Source: Episyrphus balteatus (taxonomy: Eukaryota > Arthropoda > Insecta > Diptera > Syrphidae). From it: 64,000 nucleotides of DNA. The notes under the pieces are model-generated. The model did not search any database. It was given only the letters and a program-made list of their open reading frames with translations, and was not told the origin of the DNA. The DNA is taken from the NCBI RefSeq assembly GCF_945859705.1, contig NC_079135.1, positions 17,610,501 through 17,674,500 of the forward strand, in the 5' to 3' direction. Positions within the stretch are counted from its first letter, which is position 1. Each line of letters opens with the position of its first letter. The position numbers and the translations under genes were made by a program. This document shows positions 1 to 9,580 of the stretch, one piece after another.

Positions 1-1180
1 ACCCAAACTCTAGTGCGTTTTAAGCTTGGAAGTGTGTATCTTGGCCGAAGTTGCAGTCGCCGACAAAAGATACCAACATTCGACAGTCCATCTCTGTGCA
101 ACAACTTGAGTCCGGAATCAAACGCAGAATTACACATACGATTATGTAACGAAAATGTTGAATTACGACCGACACGATGGTGTTTTTTTTTTTTCTTTTT
201 GTTGATGGTGCACCATCAAATCGAACAGTGCCAGTTTTTTTTTTTGTTCGATCCTTGAATACACTTTGCATTTACGTAATAAATTTCACTTAACAAAAAA
301 ATAAACTCTTAGTGAAACAATAATAATTAAGGAGTCTCAGTCAAAAAAAAATTACAGTGGATTTATGTGTTTTATAAGGACGTCGCGACGTCACAACAAA
401 CCGTGAATTACGAATGAAAAACATGCAACGGACACTGAAACGACAGCTTCCCATGATAGTAATAAGTTTCACTGCAAAGCACCTCGTTTCTGATGCAGCA
501 TCTTCAATGAAAATGTAAAAAAAATATTTTTAAAGATTTCACAGACTGATTAATATTTTTTAATCGATGGTTTTCGAATTCTTCTCTTTTTTGTTGGTGG
601 GTAAGGTTATGGTTTATGGTTAGTAGGTATTTTTATTTTTTTTTATATGCGATCAGATTTGACAGGCTATAATTTGTCTATAGGGTTAAAATGCAGTCAG
701 ATGAAAAAGACAAGAGATTTTCACTTTGCGGAATTTTTCGGTTTTATTAATTTAAATTGTTGCATATTTATAAGTATGAAGGTTAAGCGAAGTGAGCTGA
801 CATTTTTTTTTAAGCTTTAGGAAAATACTGATTAAAATTGATTAAGTAATGAAAAAATATTAAAGATGTTATGTAAATAAAAATACGAGAAAAATGTGGA
901 TTAATTAATATTATTCAATATATTATGAAAAAATCAAGACGGAAATGAAATATATTTAAATGGTTGGTGGATTGCTGAATTTTTTAACACCTTTCTTCTA
1001 ACAATGAGAAAAAGGAGCATTTACAATTCTTAATTTTGTAATAAATGTTAGTTTTGAAAACCCATTTCAAATTGATAACTTTTTTTTCCAGTCGTACATT
1101 TAAACGATTGTCCGGTACCATAACTATTTTTCATTTATGGTTGTTTTTTTCCTTGCGAAAAAAAATGTAACTCGAGCTGG
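1..1180. other. AT-rich flank, no gene seen
   Basis: Short frames here are interrupted and resemble no protein I recognise. The DNA is A/T-run rich. The one distinct motif is a perfect 14-base palindrome GACGTCGCGACGTC at 379-392, inside otherwise AT-rich sequence. The block ends at the 8-bp target duplication of the adjoining hAT element. Confidence 0.6.
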
Positions 1181-2874
1181 ATCCTGGACAGGCGCGGATC
1201 CAGAAATTTTGTTTGGGGGGGGGTCATAACACTCTTTAATCTCACTGACCGAGATGAAAAAAAAAGACAACCAAATTCAAATTTTTATAAATATGTTTTT
1301 AATTTGAACAAAATCATTTACATATAAATCATTTACATATAAATTATTTATGTACATATAAATTATGAAAACTTAACAAAAAAAAACAAAAAACTTAGTT
1401 GAGATTGTGTATTGGGCTGGAATTGTTTACCATTAAAAGGTCACTAGAGTTGGTATTGTTTTTACATTTGAATAAACCTTCACTTTTGGCTTCGAAAGAT
1501 ATTTTTTGGTATTTTAAAAAAAATGTAGGTATTCTATATTTATTTTAAAATATGATAGGTAAAGGTAATTAGAAGACATAACATAGCTTTAAATTTTCTT
1601 AAAAAAAATAAATAAATTAAAGAGAGATAAACTAAGGCAAAAAAGTGACAATATGATTGATGTTAGGAAAGTTATGATTTTTATCTGCATATGCATATGC
1701 ATTCAAATAAATCGAAATTATTTTTTTTTTATTTTGTACTCCAAAAAATCGATTGCTAGACACCTCTAGAATATGCACACCAAATATGAACTCTTTATAT
1801 TAATGGGAATGTCCTCTGCTTCGCAATTTTCCATTTTTACATCAAGCTTTTACTAAAAAAAATCATTTTTATCATTATCATTAACGACTTTTTAGCAAAT
1901 TTCTTTACAAATTCTTGAAGGAAATTGAACGCTCTAAAAAAGGCGCCTTGAACAATTTTTTGTTTATCTAACCGTTTAATATATATCTACGAATCTTTCT
2001 GAAAATTCTAAAACATGTCTCTCTGTTTTCCATTTATTCAGTTTTCCATTTCCACAGATTTCACAATAAAACATCATGACTTTAATGCATATTTCAACAT
2101 TCCAAATTCCTATTGTTGTTGAGAGAGCTAATTTTTTTTTTTAATTGTAGATAATTTAAAGGACTACAATAATATTTTATTTTAATAGCCAATACTTGCA
2201 GCGTTTGCAAAATAATAAGGCAAGAGTTTGCTAAACAAAAAAACGACTTTGATTTAATATTACTTATTTTTTATTTGTTTCAAAAAAAAGATTGTGCACT
2301 AAATTGATAGAAAATGTTGTAACGAACAATTCATTCCTTTTTTTTGCCGTAGGACATTCTGAAGTCGAGTTATTCCCAAAAAACAATATTTTTGGGTGTT
2401 TTTGCACCGGTTTTGCATGCGTTCATTTATCAATAGCTCGGCCATCTTTGGTGATAAAGAGCTCATTTTTTCTTTAAAATGCAGGACATGAACAGGGCTA
2501 CAAAATAGGCCAGAAAAATGTCAATCATGATATAAGCTTTTTTCGAAATAATGACAAAAATGTGTTTTTTAACAACAAGAATTTGACTTTAAATGGCTGC
2601 CATTTTATATTTACTCACTCAAATACAATGAAATTACATACAACGATAGAAAATATTATAAGGAAGAGAATGTATGTTTATTTTTTGGTCTACGACAATC
2701 TGGAGCAAAGATATTAGCTTAGAAGTAAAATATCCCAAAAAATGCATTTTTGTGAATAACTCCGCTAAAAAGAATGATCAGGTGGTGAAAAATTGGGTTT
2801 ACGCCTTTTAAATATACCCCTATCGATCCATGAAATAAAAACAGACAGTGCCTCTCAGCGCAAGGTCAAATGAC

Positions 2875-4068
2875 TAGGGCTGTAAAAGTAACGACAAAAT
2901 GAGTACCAGCATGTATACGTTACTTTTGATACTATACCCGCATCAATAATATCGTTACTCGTTACTTTCGTATGTTTCGCATTTTTCGCATATTTCGTAT
3001 GTTTCGTGTGTTTCGCATTTTTCGTTAATTTTGTTACTTTCGCATGTTTCGTACATTGCGTATATTTCATGTATTTGATACGTTTCGTATGTTTGGTATT
3101 TTAAGTATGTTTCGTACATTGGTATAAGGGTGTAAAAATTTTTTTTTTTGAAAAAAACCAAAAACAATTTCTATAATCTAAGCTACATTTTAAGGTCATA
3201 AACATTTAAATTAGTTGCGGCATTCTCAAGTAATAAGGGTTTAAAGGTAGCTATATTGTTTTTTTTTCGTTTTTTTTTTAATCAAACGTGGAAACTTTTT
3301 TGATTTTTTTCCAAATTTTTAGACAACACTTTGGTAATTTTTTGTTTATATTCTTATCTTAATCTTATCACAATTCTTTAGAGACCTTTATTTCTAAAGT
3401 ACAACGCGCAGATCTAGAAATATTAACACTTCAATACAACCATGTCGAACAATTTTTCGTTTATTTTTTTTATTGAGAGTGATTTTCAAACCTCGTTTTC
3501 TCTGCTTTTTTTTGTGTTGAAAATTTTGCACCGAAAATAAACTAATTTTTTGAAAAACCAAAAAACTTTTGTACATTCTTAAGCTAAATATCAATACCAT
3601 TAACACCAAGGCCATAAACAGATTGGTAACGTCGTGGATATACATATTTCGGCAAAATAGAGAAAATACAAAAACGTCTCTTTTGATATTTCTGTATAAA
3701 TTATCGATAACACAATGATTATTGAACCTTGGCACTGCTGTTTTAATCGAGACAAAAGTAAACTCCAGATAATTATCTGCAGTTAGCATTCTGAATATGG
3801 TTACGATACCGACACGAGATGCGAAATGCGACAAATTGAGTGTATCACTTCATTTCCTATCTCTTACATCGGATTTAGTATTGAAACTGGAATCGCGTCG
3901 TTATTCGTATGTTTCGTATCTCGTACGTTTCGTATGTTTCGTTACTTTAGTACCCAGTAACGAAACATACGAGTAACGATACTGTTTAGAAAGTAACGTT
4001 TCATTACTCGTTACTGAAGTGAATACCCGCATTTTAGTAACGAATACATACGATTTGCTACAGCTCTA
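2875..4068. mobile_element. Non-autonomous hAT-like element nested in the outer hAT
   Basis: It is flanked by the perfect 8-bp direct repeat CAAATGAC (2867-2874 and 4069-4076). The termini are short inverted repeats: TAGGGCTGTA at the left and TAGAGCTGTA reading inward from the right. Both subterminal regions are packed with GTAACGA/TCGTTAC and CGTATGTTTCG motifs, the clustered short motifs that hAT transposases commonly bind. No transposase frame is visible. A 146-codon minus-strand frame at 3394-3834 has no recognisable domain and is probably chance. Because this element splits the outer hAT, it is the younger of the two. Confidence 0.85.
2960..3115. repeat. CGTATGTTT minisatellite in subterminal hAT DNA
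   Basis: About 150 bp made of imperfect 9-10-base copies of CGTATGTTT/CGCATTTTT. A shorter similar cluster lies at the other end of the same element (3896-4060), partly inverted. Frames read through it give Tyr/Glu/Thr- or Lys/His/Thr-rich strings that are products of the repeat, not genes. Confidence 0.8.
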
Positions 4069-4284
4069 CAAATGACGCTTTGACTGGAGTAATTCTAAAA
4101 AACTTAAGAAAACTATTAAATTATAAATTAGCAAAATTATTAAGAATACATATTTGTATCTTTTTTATATTTAATTTAGTTTTATTTTATTTTTTGAGAA
4201 TGTATGCTTGGAGTTTTGGGGGGGGTCATGACCCCCACGACCCCCCCTCTAGATCCGCCACTGATCCTGGATATCACATATGAC

Positions 4285-4557
4285 ATTTATTTGCTTTACT
4301 TAAAATGATATTTTATTATTTCAATTTGTAATAAATATTGTAACTTCAACTTCTGACGATCAAAACACAACTGGTGTCAATAGGTATCTTAAAAGAGAAG
4401 CAAGCAGCAAGTTGTGGGCGAGAATGCATTGCAGCTAAAAGTGCTGCATTGCATTCTGCGAATTTAAAGATAGATAAGATTCTTATTAAAAGCATTCTTA
4501 TGAGAAGCATAAGAATTAAGAATGTGCTGACTCTATTTAAAGGGTCCGGATGTGACT
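4285..4557 (-). repeat. 3' LTR of the errantivirus-like element
   Basis: Read on the minus strand it begins AGTCACATCC and ends GCAAATAAAT, matching the other LTR base for base as far as I can check. The start is like the AGT... start typical of errantivirus LTRs. The env stop codon lies inside it. Confidence 0.93.
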
Positions 4558-6065
4558 CCTCCCCCCATAGATTCAACGGTCTCCGTTGAACAAGGATTAA
4601 TTTTTAATTCAATAGTATTGCTTGCTTTTCCTTTAGATTTACATTTAAAATATAATAAAATTGTAATTATAATTAACATAATTAATACAAAAGTTAAACT
4701 TGAAGTTACCTTGTGGTTATTTTCAACATATTTTATATATTTTCTATTTTCAATATTCCTTAAATTTAAATCAGATAATGTAAAGTTACTAAATATTTTA
4801 CTTGTATTGGTTATAAAATGCGGTATTACAAAAGTTTCATAATAAGTTTTCTGTTTTACACTTATTTCGAATTCTTTTAATTTTACTGTACAGTTTTCAA
4901 TACTAATAATATTGTGATTTTTAATGACAATTTTTTGATCAATGCAGTCTTGATCAATTTCAATGACTTCCAGATTTTTAGTTACAATGGTGTGTTCGTT
5001 AATTTTTGTTATTGAAGTTTCTTTGTTACTTTTATAGTTACAAACATTATTTTCATTTAAAAGATTTCTTATACATTTGTTCGGAAATGGAATTAAATTA
5101 TTTTTTAAAAGATTTTCTGTATTTGAGAGGTAAATTTTCATCTCATTTATGATTACAAATGTTATATCAAATTCAATTTCCATTGAATCTAGGTTTGGAA
5201 TAGGTATAATGGCTGAATTATAAAATTTTTCTTTGCAAAATATCGGAATTGATACAACGAATATTATAAGATTATTTTTCAATAGCACAATAGTTTTTAT
5301 AAGTGGTAACATTTCAATAGTTATGTTATAATCTCTCATTTCATCAATATTAAACATATCGTGTTCTAGTAAGTTTATTTTTGATAACAAAATATTGTCT
5401 TTAATTTTAGAGATTTCATTTTTTAAATTACATGAGTACATGTAAAGCTGTAGGATCAAAGAGTTTTTGTCCGTCTTAAAAAGAATGTCTTCTGTCAAAG
5501 TCGAAATGTTTTTATAAAATTGATTCATTTTCACATCGTTTTCTATGATGTGCTTTCTGATGGTTTCAAAATTCTGAATCATATTATTATTTATTTCAAC
5601 TTGTTTGTTCGTTTCGTCAGTTAATTGTTTCATATTCTTTTCTACATTTTCCATAAACGAATATATTTCCTTAGAGTCTTCACTGTCCATAGTTCCTGCT
5701 AACAATTTCATACCGTTACCCCAAATATTTATTAAACCTCGCTTTTGGCGTGTAGTTTTCATGTAGTTTCTAAAGGAATACAGTTCTTGTTTTATTGAAA
5801 TTATTTCTTTTTCAATAATTGTCATTCCAATTTCCATTACTGAATTACTTGTTTTAAGGGATTTAAAGCTTGTTTCAATTGCTTCTGTCGCCTCTAAATA
5901 TTTTGATATGTTTACAATGTGTAAAAACTTATTGTAATGATCAATTATTTTAGTTTCTTCGAATCTGACAATGGTATACCCATTGTCATTATGAATTGGG
6001 GTAATGTCAATTCGTTGTCCGCTGATTAGAGGAACTAACAGCATTAGAATTGCCAACGTCATCAT
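4533..6065 (-). CDS. Envelope fusion glycoprotein (errantivirus Env, F-protein type)
   Basis: A full-length 510-residue ORF. Errantivirus Env proteins are membrane fusion glycoproteins related to baculovirus F proteins. What shows this: an N-terminal hydrophobic signal peptide (about residues 1-16); a basic furin-type site RQKR at 106-109 followed by a Gly/hydrophobic stretch (fusion-peptide position); a long helical region with heptad-like character after it; several Cys residues in the ectodomain; a single membrane segment near 457-473; and a cytoplasmic tail of about 35 residues. The start is the first Met of a Met-Met pair, 59 bases inside the end of the integrase frame, an overlap common in this group where env is made from a spliced RNA. 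The stop lies in the 3' LTR. No internal stop or frameshift is visible. It is the only gene of the element that looks undamaged. Whether it is expressed cannot be judged here. Confidence 0.9.
   Translation of the reverse strand: MMTLAILMLLVPLISGQRIDITPIHNDNGYTIVRFEETKIIDHYNKFLHIVNISKYLEATEAIETSFKSLKTSNSVMEIGMTIIEKEIISIKQELYSFRNYMKTTRQKRGLINIWGNGMKLLAGTMDSEDSKEIYSFMENVEKNMKQLTDETNKQVEINNNMIQNFETIRKHIIENDVKMNQFYKNISTLTEDILFKTDKNSLILQLYMYSCNLKNEISKIKDNILLSKINLLEHDMFNIDEMRDYNITIEMLPLIKTIVLLKNNLIIFVVSIPIFCKEKFYNSAIIPIPNLDSMEIEFDITFVIINEMKIYLSNTENLLKNNLIPFPNKCIRNLLNENNVCNYKSNKETSITKINEHTIVTKNLEVIEIDQDCIDQKIVIKNHNIISIENCTVKLKEFEISVKQKTYYETFVIPHFITNTSKIFSNFTLSDLNLRNIENRKYIKYVENNHKVTSSLTFVLIMLIIITILLYFKCKSKGKASNTIELKINPCSTETVESMGGGVTSGPFK
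4558..4568 (-). other. Polypurine tract
   Basis: On the minus strand the sequence immediately before the 3' LTR is GGGGGGAGG. A purine-only run abutting the LTR is where plus-strand DNA synthesis is primed. Here it also lies inside the env reading frame, encoding a Gly-rich stretch. Confidence 0.85.
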
Positions 6066-7194
6066 TTTGTCTGTAATGATAATTTTGGAATTTAGTTTTG
6101 CGTTTGACTTGGTTCTTATAAGATTTTTTTGGATGTTTGTCAGATATCAAATGATTTCCTGCTTGTTTATAGTTTTTTATATTTATATACTTAGGATTTG
6201 ACTTCCCTATTCTATTATTTCTAACGAATTCATTTTCAAAATTAGTAACAGTTTCTCTGTTTTCGTTCAACTTATTTATTTTATTTGTTTTATTTGCATG
6301 TAATAACTTAGACAATGAGGTAATTTCTTCCTCTGAAATAATATTGTTTATAAAGTCTATTGGCCTCATTTTCGTACTTGTATGAATTGTATTGTTGTAT
6401 AAAACAACAGCTTTAAAAACTTTTTCATCAAGACTATCTTCGTTGCAAGGATCAGCATTAAACAGTCTTATGTGTTCATTAAATGTTGAATGCAAGCGTT
6501 CTATGTCAGCATTGCCAGTTTTCAAATAAGGAGTTGTGACATGAAGTTGAATGTCATATGAAGTTAAAAATTGTCTTATTGAAACTGTGTCTAGTTCATT
6601 ATCAGTAACGATAAGTTTTGGTTTTCCCAAATATTGCATTCGGGTTTTAAGTGCTTTAGTAATTGAAATCCATGTTCTGTCCTCTAAAAGGTGAGCCGTA
6701 GCATATTTGGTGAGTTTATCAATTGTTGTCAAATACATGACATTTCGCATAGGAAACCATATATCTACGTGAACAATATCGTTATGTCTTGCAGGGGTAT
6801 CTGTTATATTAAATTTATGTTTTATAGGCATCCTGTCAAATTTAGCTGAGTTACATATGTTACAATTATTTATGAATTTTTGAATTTCTTTTTGAAGGTT
6901 TGGATAATAGTAGTTAGCTTTCATTTCTAAGAATATTTCGCTAATCCCAATATGATTATTTTTCAAATGTTCATATTCAATGATTTTCAACAATTTTTCT
7001 TTATCGGTTAAATCTTCCAATACTTTACTAGTTTTCATTACTTTGAGATTTTTATTCTTTGAAAAATATTTTACGTAATTGTTTTGAAAAGTCAAAAACA
7101 ATTCATTATCCTCACAAAATACAACTATTAAACCTTTTTCGGGTAATTGATTTCTCATTAATTCTAATAAATTGCTTTCAGAATTTATATACAA
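6007..7194 (-). CDS. Integrase domain of Pol (frameshifted from RNase H)
   Basis: A 395-residue ORF holding the integrase, which would insert the element's DNA copy into the genome. An HHCC zinc-binding module is visible at His76, His81, Cys111 and Cys114. The catalytic core follows, with the DDE residues at Asp144 (in VHVDI), Asp198 (in VTDNE) and Glu232 (in ADIERLHS). The C-terminal part is Asn/Lys-rich. All key residues are present. The listed start is only the first Met in frame. The true protein would continue upstream into RNase H, but the frames are separated by a one-base shift at a run of nine A near 7225-7233. That could be a mutation, a sequencing slip or a programmed site; the first two are more likely. 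The 3' end overlaps env by 59 bases. Confidence 0.88.
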   Translation of the reverse strand: MYINSESNLLELMRNQLPEKGLIVVFCEDNELFLTFQNNYVKYFSKNKNLKVMKTSKVLEDLTDKEKLLKIIEYEHLKNNHIGISEIFLEMKANYYYPNLQKEIQKFINNCNICNSAKFDRMPIKHKFNITDTPARHNDIVHVDIWFPMRNVMYLTTIDKLTKYATAHLLEDRTWISITKALKTRMQYLGKPKLIVTDNELDTVSIRQFLTSYDIQLHVTTPYLKTGNADIERLHSTFNEHIRLFNADPCNEDSLDEKVFKAVVLYNNTIHTSTKMRPIDFINNIISEEEITSLSKLLHANKTNKINKLNENRETVTNFENEFVRNNRIGKSNPKYINIKNYKQAGNHLISDKHPKKSYKNQVKRKTKFQNYHYRQNDDVGNSNAVSSSNQRTTN

Positions 7195-7213
7195 CGTGGT
7201 TCGTATTTTCTTT

Positions 7214-7675
7214 TTAAAAATGATTTTTTTTTGTCGTGGATTCCCTTATTGATTTTTTTAATACGAATTGGTATTTAAAAATATTCAGTGGTTTTTCAGT
7301 AATAGATATAAAATCGGCACTGTCAGTGTCTGCACTGTGCACGGTGTCAATTTCGTCATCAAAGATCTCGTTGAGATTTATTAAAACTTCATCTGCATTG
7401 TCGATCTTTTCATAGTTTATTCTGCTTAGCCCGTCGGCTACTACATTTTCTTTGCCTTTAATATACTCTATTATGAAGTCAAACTCATTTAATTTTATTT
7501 TCCAACGTTGTAATTTCATGTTGGGCTCTTTTAAGGAATTTAACCAAACTAATGGTTTGTGATCAGTTTTGACCACAAAACTTCTTCCATATAAGTAAGG
7601 CCTGAAATGTTTGGTTGACGTTAAAATTCTGATAATTTCTACTAGTACGCGTATTTCCTGACCCATAATTATCAA
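7214..7675 (-). pseudogene. RNase H remnant of Pol
   Basis: The frame contains the C-terminal part of a Ty3/gypsy RT-RNase H: the block around TKHFRPYLYGR, the TDHKPLVWL motif, then RWKIKLNEFDF and KGKENVVADGLSRI, all typical of this domain. The recognisable part starts at about 7628. The first dozen or so residues of the ORF are Gag-tail DNA read in a different frame and are not part of Pol. The protease and the whole polymerase domain, including its YxDD active site, are missing. The frame ends at a stop just after the A-run that shifts it relative to integrase. It cannot encode a working polymerase. Confidence 0.87.
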
Positions 7676-8085
7676 AAGGGTTTTGATGATTTCTATTTAT
7701 ATTTCTGTAAGTATTTCCTGATTCTTGGTTTTCGTTTAAGTTTTGATTATTCCTATTAATATTTCTATATGTGTTACTTGATTCCTGATTCTCATTAAAG
7801 TTTTGATTATTTCTGTTTCTAAACGTATTAGTACCTCTTTGGAATTCGAAGGAATTTTGATTGCTCCTACCTCTGTATGGATTTCCTGTTGATTGATTTT
7901 TATTCGAATTTAAATTATTTTTGATATGGTTTGATTGATATGCCGTATAACTTTGGTGACGCGCTTCTAAAATTATTTTGTAAGCGGCATCTAGTGTACT
8001 TGGGTTTCTACTAAAAACTAATGTTTTAGTAGGCTCTGGAAGATTCTCTCTAAAAACATTCAGAGCTATCCTGTATCCTGTTTAC
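7629..8085 (-). pseudogene. C-terminal tail of Gag, Asn/Gln-rich with tandem repeats
   Basis: In a frame different from the N-terminal Gag ORF this stretch encodes an Asn-, Gln- and Arg-rich tail. Between about 7680 and 7850 a unit of about 60 bases encoding NxNQNxNENQES-type residues is repeated two to three times. Basic, low-complexity tails without CCHC knuckles are known in errantivirus Gag. The 3' edge, near 7630, is the junction where the internal deletion joins Gag to RNase H. Confidence 0.7.
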
Positions 8086-8511
8086 CTCATCAGTTGTGTA
8101 GTTTGTGTCACCGTGTGATAGAATACGAATATGTATTCTACTGGTAATTTTGTTTATTTCATAAAAATACTTTTCAATAGTAGAGTCTACTCTACACATT
8201 TTCAATTTGTCTATTAAGGTGAAACTATTTTCTTTTTCACCGAAATTCTCAAGCAAAATTTCTTTGATTCTTTTCCAGCTTTCTATTAAGCCGTGTCTTT
8301 GGAGAACTGGACGTGTGCGTCCAACGCATTTATTTTTAAGGAAACCTATTAGAACTTTTTTGTTGTTGTCGTCAAAGCTATCAATTGTAGGAACTAAATA
8401 GTCAACCTGCTGTAGAAAGTCCACTAAATGGTTTTTGTCGGTTCCGTCAAAGTCTTGTATGTTCTTAATACAATTAAGAATTAAATTCATATTTTCTACT
8501 GAATTAGCCAT
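8050..8511 (-). pseudogene. Gag N-terminal part, frameshifted
   Basis: The ORF from the Met at 8511 encodes about 150 residues with a capsid-like helical composition (MANSVENMN..., a central RTRPVLQRHG and a SWKRIKEILLENFG block typical of retrotransposon Gag). It would form the particle around the RNA. The long frame could be extended upstream to 8631, but those residues are Lys/Phe-rich leader translation. The frame runs out at 8050, whereas coding resemblance continues in another frame from about 8085, so a small indel near 8080 breaks gag. The element cannot make a complete Gag. Confidence 0.78.
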
Positions 8512-9250
8512 TTTTATTTTTTTTTTTTTTTTTTTTTTAACAAATGTTATAATAATGTGGAGAAAAAAAAAAATGTATGATTTTATTTTGAATAATGAAT
8601 AATTTTTGTTTATATGTATTAACAAAAACATACACTAAAAGACAATTAAAAAATTCACTGGAGTCATTTGATTCAAAACAGCTTAGCTAGCTATATTATT
8701 TTTTTTTTCTTCTTGCACTATGTATCTCTGTCAATATTTAGATAGGGTTTTGCTTTTTGTCTTACAATTTTGAATTGGAAACTTTGTCGCCTTCTTTTTC
8801 AAATAGACCATTTATTTTATGATCAGGTATTTATGAAATTCACTTATATTTCGTTATAAAATACTAAAATAAGAATTGTAACAAAAAAAATTATAGTTTT
8901 GTTTTTTTTTTTTTCACTTCATTTTGGGAAAACACATTAATGAATTGCTCATCAAATATTATACACTAGGTAGATGGCATAGACTTTTTTTTTAATTTTA
9001 TTTATTTTTCTTTCTCTTCAATTCTTTTTGGCACAGCTATGTTTAGTTAAAATATAATATTTAATAATAATAATCACCATTTCCTGCATTTTCAATCCTA
9101 TTTCGTGTTGAATTACATCTTTTGTGCTCATCCATCGCTTTGCAATAATTCTTTGTCACTTCTTCAAATAGGGATTTCGATTTTGGGCACAAATTTTGTT
9201 GTTATTGTTTGAGTGTGGTTTTATTGTTCTTCTTTATATTTTTTATTTTT
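8512..9250 (-). other. 5' leader of the retroelement
   Basis: About 740 non-coding bases between the primer-binding site and the gag start. It is A/T-rich with several long A and T runs. No open frame of interest and no clear structured element was seen. In this group the leader would hold packaging and splice-donor signals, but I cannot place them. Confidence 0.6.
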
Positions 9251-9264
9251 AATCCTCGTCGCCA
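9251..9264 (-). other. Probable primer-binding site, tRNA-Ser type
   Basis: The minus strand reads TGGCGACGAGGATT, which complements the 3' end (including CCA) of an insect tRNA-Ser(GCU) as I recall it. Ser primers are used by part of the errantiviruses. It lies 36 bases beyond the LTR edge defined by the two LTR copies, an unusual gap. Either the LTR boundary is misjudged because the 3' LTR lost its last bases, or this is not the real site. Confidence 0.55.
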
Positions 9265-9300
9265 GTGATCGTGGGTGCCGTGGTTGATTTAAAACAATGT

Positions 9301-9573
9301 ATTTATTTGCTTTACTTAAAATGATATTTTATTATTTCAATTTGTAATAAATATTGTAACTTCAACTTCTGACGATCAAAACACAACTGGTGTCAATAGG
9401 TATCTTAAAAGAGAAGCAAGCAGCAAGTTGTGGGCGAGAATGCATTGCAGCTAAAAGTGCTGCATTGCATTCTGCGAATTTAAAGATAGATAAGATTCTT
9501 ATTAAAAGCATTCTTATGAGAAGCATAAGAATTAAGAATGTGCTGACTCTATTTAAAGGGTCCGGATGTGACT
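9301..9573 (-). repeat. 5' LTR of the errantivirus-like element
   Basis: Same length as, and by eye the same sequence as, the 3' LTR. It carries the element's promoter in this family, but no TATA box can be named with confidence. It is followed outward by ATATGAC, the flanking repeat shared with the other end. Confidence 0.93.
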
Positions 9574-9580
9574 ATATGAC

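Larger units (their letters stand above)
1189..4263. mobile_element. Non-autonomous hAT element (outer)
   Basis: The ends are inverted repeats: CAGGCGCGGATCCAGAA at the left and, reading inward from the right, CAGTGGCGGATCTAGAG. Both run into G-rich tracts containing GGGGGGGTCAT. The element is bracketed by the 8-bp direct repeat ATCCTGGA (1181-1188 and 4264-4271), the duplication length typical of hAT transposases. No transposase-like reading frame is visible, so it must have been moved in trans. It is interrupted by a complete second hAT element at 2875-4068; without that insert it would be about 1.87 kb. At 1316-1365 there are short tandem repeats of ATTTACATATAAAT. Superfamily assignment rests on the terminal sequence plus the 8-bp duplication. 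No family name is claimed. Confidence 0.88.
4285..9573 (-). mobile_element. Errantivirus-like Ty3/gypsy LTR retroelement, internally deleted
   Basis: Two 273-bp LTRs that look identical by eye bound a 5.29-kb element read on the minus strand, in the order LTR, primer site, gag, RNase H, integrase, env, polypurine tract, LTR. The flanking direct repeat is ATATGAC (4278-4284 and 9574-9580). Seven bases is longer than the 4-6 bp usual for this group, so a base or more may match by chance. The gene order and the env gene after integrase identify the errantivirus (gypsy/17.6-like) group. Protease and reverse transcriptase are absent, because the Gag tail is joined to RNase H at about 7630. gag and pol also carry frameshifts. 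Identical LTRs argue for recent insertion, and therefore for mobilisation of an already defective copy by proteins supplied in trans. Confidence 0.93.

Noticed and set aside
1..271. Opposed frames of about 80 codons at the window start
   Set aside because: Low-complexity Phe/Lys runs from T/A tracts, no domain and no support for splicing.
2855..3167. Tyr/Glu/Thr-rich and Lys/His/Thr-rich minus-strand frames
   Set aside because: They are different frames of the CGTATGTTT minisatellite in a hAT element; low complexity, no gene.
3394..3834. 146-codon minus-strand frame
   Set aside because: Lies inside the non-autonomous inner hAT, has no recognisable transposase motif and fades into basic low-complexity residues.
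4374..4589. 71-codon plus-strand frame, repeated at 9390-9590
   Set aside because: It is the LTR read on the plus strand. The repeat of the frame only reflects the two LTRs.
8207..8401. Plus-strand frame antisense to gag
   Set aside because: Shadow of the Gag coding sequence.
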